From Pseudomonadota bacterium (GTDB lineage: Bacteria > Pseudomonadota > Gammaproteobacteria > Burkholderiales > Burkholderiaceae_C), in assembly GCA_963204815.1 (NCBI GenBank), contig CAUJHQ010000115.1:1-64000 (forward strand): a stretch of 64,000 nt of DNA, written 5' to 3'. The translations under genes were made by a program, and so were the position numbers. Below, in pieces: positions 58,306 to 64,000 of this stretch. The notes under the pieces were generated by a model, which did not search any database, was not told the DNA's origin, and saw nothing but the letters and a program-made list of their open reading frames with translations. Each line of letters opens with the position of its first letter. Position 1 is the stretch's first letter.

Positions 58306-59844
58306 TCAGCCCGGCCGCAGCGTGAAGCGCTGCACGACTTCGCCCAGTCGTGCGGCCTGTTCCTTCAGCGATTCGGCGGCGGCGGCGCTCTGCTCGACGA
58401 GCGCGGCGTTCTGCTGCGTCATGTGATCCAGGTGCGTGACGGCGCCGTTGACCTGGCCGATGCCGCTGCTCTGCTCGCCGGCGGCGGCGCTGATCTCGCC
58501 GATGATGTCGCTCACGCGCTGCACGCTGGCGACGATCTCGCCCATCGTGCTGCCGGCGTCGGCGACCAGACGCGAGCCCGACTCGACCTTGTCGACCGAG
58601 TTGCCGATGAGCGCCTTGATCTCGCGCGCCGCCTCGGCGCTTCGGCCGGCCAGCGAGCGCACCTCGCTGGCGACGACGGCGAAGCCGCGGCCCTGCTCGC
58701 CGGCGCGTGCGGCCTCCACCGCGGCATTGAGCGCGAGGATGTTGGTCTGGAACGCGATGCCGTCGATGACGCCGATGATGTCGGCGATCTTCTTCGAGCT
58801 GGCGGTGATCTCGTCCATCGTCGAGACCACCTCGGCGACGACGCGGCCGCCGCGCTGCGCGACTTCGGCGGCCGAGCTGGCGAGCTGGTTGGCCTGGCGC
58901 GCCGAGTCGGCGCTCTGCGTGACGGTGCTGGTCAGCTGCTCCATCGACGCCGCGGTCTGCTGCAGCGAGCTGGCGGCCTGCTCGGTGCGCGAGGACAGGT
59001 CGAGGTTGCCGCCGGCGATCTCCACCGTCGCGGTGTGGATCGACTGCGTCGAGGCCTGCACCGTGCGCAGCGAGTCGGCGAGCGCCTCGGTCATGCGGCC
59101 CATCGAGCGCAGCATGTCGCCGACCTCGTCGTTGCGCGTGCTGCTCGGCACGGCGTCGAGCCGGCCTTCGGACACGCGCGCCGCCACGCGGCCGGCCTCG
59201 GCGAGGTCGGCCACCAGCCGGCGCTGCATCAGCCACGAAGCGGCTACGGCGCCCAGCGCGGCCAGCAGGCCCAGCGCGCCGAGCGCCAGGCTGGTGCGCA
59301 GCGCCGCCTGGCGCGCCGAGACGGCGGCCTCGTCGTTGAGCTCGCCGATGCGCTTGACCACCGCCGCCGCGCCGAGCGCGAGCTTGGCGAAGGTGGCGTC
59401 GGCGCCCTGCATCGCGGCGATGCCGGTGTTGGGGTCGACGCTGGCCATGTCGATCGCGTTGTCGGCCTGCTTCAGGTAGCGGTCGACCTCGTCGGCGGCG
59501 CGCCCGATGGTGGCGCGCAACTCGTCGTCGTCGGCGCCGCTGGCCACCGCGCCGAGCGTGCGCTTGGCGCCGTCGAGCTGGGTCTTCAGCTGGGCCCGCA
59601 CCGCGGTCATCTTCGCCTCGTCGAGCGAGCCCGACAGCAGCACCGTGCGGTAGGCCGACGCGTGCAGTTCGCCGAGCTGTGTCTGCACCGCCGAGAGCTT
59701 CTTGAAGTCGTCGAGGTGGCCCTTGAAGTCGGCCTGGCTCGACGCCGCCTGCCCGACGAGCAGCACGCTGTTCACCTGGCCGGCGGCCAGCAGCAGCACG
59801 GCCGTGGCCAGCGGCGCCAGGATCAGCTTGGCTCCGAGTTTCAT
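58306..59844 (-). CDS. Methyl-accepting chemotaxis protein, 4HB type
   Basis: A 512-residue receptor. TM1 ([21 protein letters not shown]) leads into a four-helix-bundle periplasmic sensor (about 30-185). TM2 ([21 protein letters not shown]) near 200, HAMP (about 215-265) and the signalling domain to the end follow. The hairpin tip reads [40 protein letters not shown], matching consensus. It ends FTLRPG with no pentapeptide tether. It lies 54 bp after a Cache-domain gene, which could deliver ligand to it. Confidence 0.95.
   Translation of the reverse strand: MKLGAKLILAPLATAVLLLAAGQVNSVLLVGQAASSQADFKGHLDDFKKLSAVQTQLGELHASAYRTVLLSGSLDEAKMTAVRAQLKTQLDGAKRTLGAVASGADDDELRATIGRAADEVDRYLKQADNAIDMASVDPNTGIAAMQGADATFAKLALGAAAVVKRIGELNDEAAVSARQAALRTSLALGALGLLAALGAVAASWLMQRRLVADLAEAGRVAARVSEGRLDAVPSSTRNDEVGDMLRSMGRMTEALADSLRTVQASTQSIHTATVEIAGGNLDLSSRTEQAASSLQQTAASMEQLTSTVTQSADSARQANQLASSAAEVAQRGGRVVAEVVSTMDEITASSKKIADIIGVIDGIAFQTNILALNAAVEAARAGEQGRGFAVVASEVRSLAGRSAEAAREIKALIGNSVDKVESGSRLVADAGSTMGEIVASVQRVSDIIGEISAAAGEQSSGIGQVNGAVTHLDHMTQQNAALVEQSAAAAESLKEQAARLGEVVQRFTLRPG
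58346..58990 (-). repeat. Receptor signalling-domain repeat, copy A
   Basis: The DNA coding the conserved cytoplasmic domain of the first receptor is almost identical by eye to copies B (61572-62190) and C (62990-63625); differences are scattered single bases. Flanking sensor regions are unrelated. This pattern points to recent duplication or gene conversion. Confidence 0.85.
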
Positions 59845-59898
59845 CTTGTGTCCCTGCGAATCCGGTTCCCGGCGCAGCGCGTGGCGCCGCGCCGTCGT

Positions 59899-60375
59899 TT
59901 ACTTGTAGACACCGCCGCAGACGACGGCATCGTCCAGCTTCTCGCAGTACATGCTCTTCGGCTCGATCTTCTTGGACACCGGGTTGGTGAACTTGTAGTC
60001 CTGCCAGAAGGTGCCCTTGGCCTGCGCCAGTTCGACACGCTCCTTCACGAAGGCCTTGCCGTCGATGTCCTTCAGCTCGATCAGGTTCTTCCCGACCATC
60101 TTCTCGTTCGCGCCGTGCGCGCGCACGACGCCGTCGAGGCCGTAGACCACGAGGTACAGGTCGCGGTCGATGAAGCTGCCGGCCTTGTTGCTGATCTCGG
60201 CGTAGCCCTTGTCCTTGCCGTTCGACTTGATGAAGGCGACGCCCTTCTTGACCATCGAGGTCGCCTCGGCCGGCGTGGCGTTGCCGCTCGGCGCGGCGCT
60301 GGCGGCCAGCGGCGCCGCGGCCACCAGGGCGGCGACGGCGAAGGCCAGCGTGCGGGGGGTGCAGGACAGGGTCAT
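59899..60375 (-). CDS. Periplasmic single-Cache-domain protein
   Basis: A 158-residue exported protein starting at the ATG at 60375, GGAG upstream. The signal peptide (LAFAVAALVAAAPLAASA) is followed by a small Cache domain: ATSMVKKGVAFIKSNGKDKGYAEISNKAG, DLYLVVYGLDGVVRAHGANEKMVGKN, FVKERVELAQAKGTFWQDYKFTNP and a C-terminal pair of cysteines (YCEKLDDAVVCGG). It has no signalling domain. It resembles the cytochrome- or receptor-associated Cache_2 proteins and is cotranscribed with a receptor, so it may be a free ligand-binding component. Confidence 0.9.
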   Translation of the reverse strand: MTLSCTPRTLAFAVAALVAAAPLAASAAPSGNATPAEATSMVKKGVAFIKSNGKDKGYAEISNKAGSFIDRDLYLVVYGLDGVVRAHGANEKMVGKNLIELKDIDGKAFVKERVELAQAKGTFWQDYKFTNPVSKKIEPKSMYCEKLDDAVVCGGVYK

Positions 60376-60433
60376 GGTGCGCTCCGTCGAAGTGAGGCGT
60401 TGGGGGATGAGTGCGAATTCACTCGATCTTCCA

Positions 60434-60460
60434 ATTTCGGCGTTTTCCGCGCCGGCTTGA
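60434..60460 (-). promoter_or_regulatory. FliA (sigma-28)-type promoter for the Cache-receptor unit
   Basis: On the minus strand TCAAG (60460-60456), 14 bases, then GCCGAAAT (60441-60434) matches the flagellar/chemotaxis sigma-28 form T(A/C)AAG-N14-GCCGATAA in spacing and in six of eight -10 bases. It lies 58 bases before the Cache gene's start. Weaker than the matching site in front of cheW. Confidence 0.6.
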
Positions 60461-60494
60461 GGCCGCGCCAGGCACCCGGCCGCAACGCGGCGCA

Positions 60495-60525
60495 CAAAGC
60501 AAAAAGACCGCACGGCGGCGGTCTT
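60495..60525 (-). terminator. Intrinsic terminator after cheW
   Basis: On the minus strand AAGACCGC-CGCCGT-GCGGTCTT folds into an 8-bp stem with a six-base loop, followed by TTTGCTTTGT. It lies 50 bases after the cheW stop codon and separates it from the Cache-receptor unit, which has its own promoter. Confidence 0.85.
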
Positions 60526-60574
60526 GGTCGGAGGGCGGGTGAACCGGGCGCCGCGCGGGCGCCGGGCGCGGCGC

Positions 60575-61144
60575 TCAGTTGTTGCCCATCAGCCCCATGT
60601 CGGCGCCGCTCATCAGCGCTTCGATGTCCATCAGGATCAGCATGCGCTCGGTCGACTTCTCGCCGTCGCCGTTCTTCACGGTGCCGATGCCGGTGATGAA
60701 GTCGGCGTCGATGCTGGAGCTGAGTTCGGGCGCGGGGCGGATCTGCTCCTTGCCGAGTTCGAGCACGTCGGACACCGAGTCGACGACGGCGCCGACGACG
60801 CGGCCCCGCACGTTGAGCACGATGACGACGGTGAAGCCGTTGTACTCGGCGCTGTCGCATCCCAGCTTCAGGCGCAGGTCGACGATCGGCACGATGACGC
60901 CGCGCAGGTTGACCACGCCCTTCAGGAACGACGGCGCGTTGGCGATGCGGGTCGGCGGCTCGTAGGAGCGGATCTCCTGCACGCGCAGGATGTCGATGCC
61001 GTATTCCTCGGCGCCGAGGCGGAAGGTCAGGAACTCGCCGCCGGAGTGGGCTTCGCGTTCGCCCGCGACGCCACCCTGGGCGGCGTTGAGGGCACGGCTG
61101 GCTTCGTGGCGGGCGACGTGGCTGGCTTCGGTGATCATGTCCAT
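60575..61144 (-). CDS. cheW: Chemotaxis coupling protein CheW
   Basis: A 189-residue CheW with a ~38-residue N-terminal tail. The two SH3-like subdomains show [59 protein letters not shown] and [38 protein letters not shown]. The NLRG and receptor-contact residues are conserved. It couples receptors to CheA. It is expressed from a strong sigma-28-type promoter directly upstream and closed by its own terminator, so it is a single-gene unit inside the receptor cluster. Confidence 0.95.
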   Translation of the reverse strand: MDMITEASHVARHEASRALNAAQGGVAGEREAHSGGEFLTFRLGAEEYGIDILRVQEIRSYEPPTRIANAPSFLKGVVNLRGVIVPIVDLRLKLGCDSAEYNGFTVVIVLNVRGRVVGAVVDSVSDVLELGKEQIRPAPELSSSIDADFITGIGTVKNGDGEKSTERMLILMDIEALMSGADMGLMGNN

Positions 61145-61173
61145 GGCGGAAATCCTGTGCAGTCGTGTGTGGG

Positions 61174-61200
61174 GTATCGGCGCGGGCTCGGACTACTTGA
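61174..61200 (-). promoter_or_regulatory. FliA (sigma-28)-type promoter of cheW
   Basis: On the minus strand TCAAGTAG (61200-61193), 11 bases, then GCCGATAC (61181-61174) is a close match to the sigma-28 consensus TAAAGTTT-N11-GCCGATAA, with seven of eight -10 bases. It starts seven bases after the stop codon of the preceding receptor gene and lies 30 bases before the cheW ATG. Confidence 0.8.
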
Positions 61201-61206
61201 GCCCGC

Positions 61207-62901
61207 TCAGAACGTTTCCCAGTCGCCGTCGGCAGCGGTGGCGACCTTGGCGGCCGCGCTGCTCGCCGCGGCTGGGGCCGGGGCGGCGGGCCGGGCCACG
61301 GTCTTCTTCGCCGGCGCCGGCGCCACCGCAGCAGGAGCGGCGGCGGGCTTCGCAGTCGGCTTCGCGGCTGGCTTCGAGGAGGGTTTCGAGGCCGGCTTCG
61401 AGGCCGGCTTCACGGCCGCCTTCGCCGCCAGCCTGGGCGGCGCCGCGGCCGCGCTGGCGATGGCCTTCGACGCCAGTCGGGCTGGCGCGACGGCCGGCGC
61501 GGCGGCACCGTCGAGCTTGAACTGGGCCACCAGCGCGGCGAGCTTGTCGGCCTGCAGCTTCATCGCCTCGGCGGCGGCGGCGCTCTGCTCGACGAGCGCG
61601 GCGTTCTGCTGCGTCATCTGGTCGAGCTGGGTGACGGCGCCGTTGACCTGGCCGATGCCGCTGCTCTGCTCGCCGGCGGCGGCGCTGATCTCGCCGATGA
61701 TGTCGCTCACGCGCTGCACGCTGGCGACGATCTCGCCCATCGTGCTGCCGGCGTCGGCGACCAGGCGCGAACCGGACTCGACCTTGTCGACCGAGTTGCC
61801 GATGAGCGCCTTGATCTCGCGCGCCGCTTCGGCGCTGCGGCCGGCCAGCGAGCGCACCACGCTGGCAACGACCGCGAAGCCGCGGCCCAGCTCGCCGGCG
61901 CGGGCCGCCTCTACCGCGGCATTGAGCGCGAGGATGTTGGTCTGGAACGCGATGCCGTCGATGACACCGATGATGTCGGCGATCTTCTTGGAGCTGGCGG
62001 TGATCTCGTCCATCGTCGAGACCACCTCGGCAACGACGCGGCCGCCGCGCTGCGCGACTTCGGCGGCCGAGCTGGCGAGCTGGTTGGCCTGGCGCGCCGA
62101 GTCGGCGCTCTGCGTGACGGTGCTGGTCAACTGCTCCATCGACGACGCGGTCTGCTGCAGCGAGCTGGCGGTCTGTTCGGTGCGGCGGCTCAGGTCGTCG
62201 TTGCCGCTGGCGATCTCGGTCGAGCCGGTGCGGATCGAGTCGGCGCTGCTGCGCACCTGGCCGAGCACCTGCTCGATGTGCGCCAGCGCCCGCTGCAGCT
62301 GCCGCGTCTGCGCCGAGTTCACGGTGCCGTGCGTCGCCGTGAAGTCGATCGCCCCGTGCTCGTCGATCAAGCGGTCGGCGATGCGGGCCAGTTCCTGGCC
62401 GGCGGCGGCGTCCTTGTGGGCGCGCGCGGCCAGCAGGATCAGGATGCCGGCCTCGGCGACGACGTAGCTCGCGTGCTCGATGACGACGCCCAGCCCCGGC
62501 TTCGTGAAGCAGATCGGGCCCCAGCCCCACTCCTGGAAGAAGTTGAAGCTCAGGTGGTGCACGGCGATCGTCGCCGCGCCGGCGACCACGGCGTCCCAGC
62601 GCCGGTAGACGGAGGTGACGGCGAGGAAGGCGAAGACGGCGAAGTGCGCCTCGGCCTGGCCGCGCGCGGCGTGGATCAGCAGGCCGACCATCGCCATGCC
62701 CAGCACCGGCAGGCCGAGTGCGGCGCCGGTGCCGCCGCGCGACGCCGCCGCCACCGCGAAGGCGACGCCGAGCAGCGGCAGCCCGACCATCAGGATGGTG
62801 CCCAGGCCGGCGTTCGCCGCGCCGTAGGCCAGCGCACCGACCAGCGTGACGCCGATGGCGACGAGCACGAGCCGGTCGTCGTGTGCAAGGACTGCCTTCA
62901 T
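61207..62901 (-). CDS. Methyl-accepting chemotaxis protein with multi-TM sensor and DWETF tether
   Basis: A 564-residue receptor. The N-terminal ~165 residues are five to six membrane helices rich in histidine ([38 protein letters not shown]); there is no periplasmic domain. A HAMP-less linker leads to the signalling domain (about 200-480). A ~75-residue Ala/Pro/Lys-rich tail with AAKPxSKP-type repeats follows, ending in DWETF, a CheR/CheB-binding pentapeptide like E. coli NWETF. The hairpin tip reads [12 protein letters not shown] where the two sister receptors have [12 protein letters not shown]. Confidence 0.93.
   Translation of the reverse strand: MKAVLAHDDRLVLVAIGVTLVGALAYGAANAGLGTILMVGLPLLGVAFAVAAASRGGTGAALGLPVLGMAMVGLLIHAARGQAEAHFAVFAFLAVTSVYRRWDAVVAGAATIAVHHLSFNFFQEWGWGPICFTKPGLGVVIEHASYVVAEAGILILLAARAHKDAAAGQELARIADRLIDEHGAIDFTATHGTVNSAQTRQLQRALAHIEQVLGQVRSSADSIRTGSTEIASGNDDLSRRTEQTASSLQQTASSMEQLTSTVTQSADSARQANQLASSAAEVAQRGGRVVAEVVSTMDEITASSKKIADIIGVIDGIAFQTNILALNAAVEAARAGELGRGFAVVASVVRSLAGRSAEAAREIKALIGNSVDKVESGSRLVADAGSTMGEIVASVQRVSDIIGEISAAAGEQSSGIGQVNGAVTQLDQMTQQNAALVEQSAAAAEAMKLQADKLAALVAQFKLDGAAAPAVAPARLASKAIASAAAAPPRLAAKAAVKPASKPASKPSSKPAAKPTAKPAAAPAAVAPAPAKKTVARPAAPAPAAASSAAAKVATAADGDWETF
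61572..62190 (-). repeat. Receptor signalling-domain repeat, copy B
   Basis: Near-identical to copies A and C over about 600 bp. It carries the private A-to-T change (coding strand) that turns the hairpin-tip GAG into GTG at 61858-61860. Confidence 0.85.
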
Positions 62902-62929
62902 GGAGGCGCTCTCTTTCGGGTGAGGTGGA

Positions 62930-64000
62930 CTACGCGGCCTGGGTGCCGCTCTGGAGACGGAAGGTGGCCACCAGCGTCGACAGCCGCGCGGCCTGTTCCT
63001 TCAGCGATTCGGCGGCGGCGGCGCTCTGCTCGACGAGGGCGGCGTTCTGCTGCGTCATCTGGTCGAGCTGGGTGACGGCGCCGTTGACCTGGCCGATGCC
63101 GCTGCTCTGTTCGCCGGCAGCGGCGCTGATCTCGCCGATGATGTCGCTCACGCGCTGCACGCTGGCGACGATCTCGCCCATCGTGCTGCCGGCGTCGGCG
63201 ACCAGGCGCGAGCCCGACTCGACCTTGTCGACCGAGTTGCCGATGAGCGCCTTGATCTCGCGCGCCGCCTCGGCGCTGCGGCCGGCCAGCGAGCGCACCT
63301 CGCTGGCGACGACGGCGAAGCCGCGGCCCTGCTCGCCGGCACGCGCCGCCTCCACCGCGGCGTTGAGCGCGAGGATGTTGGTCTGGAACGCGATGCCGTC
63401 GATGACGCCGATGATGTCGGCGATCTTCTTGGAGCTGGCGGTGATCTCGTCCATCGTCGAGACCACCTCGGCGACGACGCGGCCGCCGCGCTGCGCGACT
63501 TCGGCGGCGGAGCTGGCGAGCTGGCTGGCCTGGCGTGCCGAGTCGGCACTCTGCGTGACGGTGCCGGTGAGTTGCGTCATCGAGCTCGCCGTCTGCTGCA
63601 GCGAGCCGGCGGCCTGCTCCGTGCGGTGGCTGAGGTCGACGTTGCCGGACGCCACCTCGCTGCTGGCGGCCTGGATGCTCTGCGACGACGCGTGCACCTC
63701 GCGCACCACGCGCGCCAGGCTGGACTGCATGGTCTGCAGCGCGGCCAGCAGGTCGCTCGCCTCGTCGCGACCCTCGACGCGGATCGGCCGCGTCAGGTCG
63801 CCACCGGCGATGGCCTGCGCCACCGTGCGCGCGTAGCCGATCGGCCCGGTGATCGACACCGAGTTCAACGCCGTCAGCGGCGCCACGACCACCACGACGG
63901 CGACGACGATGGCGACGAAGACGATGAACAGCGTCTTCATCATCGACGTGAAGGCGGCCTGCGTGGCGCCGACCTCGTCGTGCACGATGGTGTTGATCTT
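62930..64000 (-). CDS. Methyl-accepting chemotaxis protein, C-terminal part (runs off the right edge)
   Basis: The open frame continues to the last base (upstream residues [11 protein letters not shown]), so 357 C-terminal residues are seen and the track's ATG at 63985 is internal. The visible part starts at the end of a sensor domain, then TM2 ([23 protein letters not shown]), HAMP ([24 protein letters not shown]), and a full signalling domain with the consensus hairpin [10 protein letters not shown]. It ends [11 protein letters not shown] without a tether. Twenty-eight bases separate it from the DWETF receptor gene, so both are probably cotranscribed. Confidence 0.95.
   Translation of the reverse strand, partial: KINTIVHDEVGATQAAFTSMMKTLFIVFVAIVVAVVVVVAPLTALNSVSITGPIGYARTVAQAIAGGDLTRPIRVEGRDEASDLLAALQTMQSSLARVVREVHASSQSIQAASSEVASGNVDLSHRTEQAAGSLQQTASSMTQLTGTVTQSADSARQASQLASSAAEVAQRGGRVVAEVVSTMDEITASSKKIADIIGVIDGIAFQTNILALNAAVEAARAGEQGRGFAVVASEVRSLAGRSAEAAREIKALIGNSVDKVESGSRLVADAGSTMGEIVASVQRVSDIIGEISAAAGEQSSGIGQVNGAVTQLDQMTQQNAALVEQSAAAAESLKEQAARLSTLVATFRLQSGTQAA
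62990..63625 (-). repeat. Receptor signalling-domain repeat, copy C
   Basis: Third copy of the ~600-bp block. With copy A it shares an additional upstream stretch (CTGTTCCTTCAGCGATTCGG on the plus strand) absent from copy B. Confidence 0.85.

Noticed and set aside
53085-58325. 1746-residue plus-strand and 1644-residue minus-strand (53098..58032) ORFs
   Set aside because: Both are frame shadows of the FtsX-like permease and the hybrid kinase caused by GC-rich third positions; no domain is recognisable.

Overview
This window is about 70% GC and looks like a chromosomal segment of a Burkholderiales betaproteobacterium of the Rubrivivax/Leptothrix/Ideonella type. The signs are a urtABCDE urea transporter, an orphan Bug-type (tripartite tricarboxylate) binding protein, a TRAP transporter operon, a tandem glycine riboswitch, a large chemoreceptor set, and FliA-type promoters of the TCAAG-N14-GCCGAT form. 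The taxonomic call is inference from gene content and base composition. Apart from 22 codons of an IS1182-type transposase at the left edge, I see no mobile DNA. I found no tRNA, rRNA or CRISPR array.

Layout. 1-8.1 kb: transposase fragment, then a LysR regulator divergent from a probable polycistron of a GAF protein, a TRAP transporter (binding protein, small and large permease), a VOC-fold protein, an alpha/beta hydrolase and an FAD monooxygenase. This reads as an uptake-plus-catabolism cassette for an unidentified organic acid or aromatic. A DTW-domain tRNA-modification gene follows convergently. 8.2-16.1 kb: urtABCDE on the minus strand, divergent from a PAS histidine kinase whose convergent neighbour is a winged-helix response regulator. 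Both the urt promoter and the regulator promoter carry dyads. 16.2-19.1 kb: adenosine/adenine deaminase, thymidine kinase and small conserved proteins. 19.1-28.2 kb: nine minus-strand genes of redox and hydrolase type, in at least two transcription units. One unit has a VTT-flavoprotein fusion, a DUF547 protein and a SelD-N-like flavoprotein. The other has AhpD-like, hydrolase, TlpA-like and metallo-hydrolase genes behind a TATACCCA-AA-TGGGTATA operator, followed by a dienelactone hydrolase and an amidohydrolase. 28.3-31.8 kb: hypothetical, TerB-like, diguanylate cyclase and Bug-type binding protein.

31.8-39.2 kb is the most unusual block. It holds a 1177-residue BTAD/SARP-type ATPase regulator, a ~70-residue protein and a 1191-residue beta-helix lipoprotein, all on the minus strand. 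Three CGTT(T/C)CCGC direct repeats phased at 11 and 22 bp lie between the regulator and the other two genes. 39.3-42.6 kb: epoxide hydrolase, a tandem glycine riboswitch driving an ABC amino-acid-type binding protein, and a PhnB-like protein. 42.7-44.5 kb: an ECF sigma factor with an ECF-like promoter, then a ferritin-like protein and a cytochrome c. 44.6-48.0 kb: a LytS-type kinase, a second LytS-like protein that has lost its catalytic residues, a cupin and a LytTR regulator. 48.1-58.3 kb: haloperoxidase-like lipoprotein, metallo-hydrolase, NUDIX hydrolase, split YeeE/YedE transporter, DODA-type dioxygenase, FtsX-type permease and hybrid kinase. 58.3-64 kb: a chemotaxis block of three methyl-accepting proteins with nearly identical signalling-domain DNA, a periplasmic Cache protein and CheW. 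Two FliA-type promoters drive it, and one receptor ends in a DWETF tether pentapeptide.

Starts were re-chosen where a ribosome-binding site, an overlap or a promoter argued against the longest reading frame. Many long antisense frames in the ORF track are shadows caused by GC-rich codon use.
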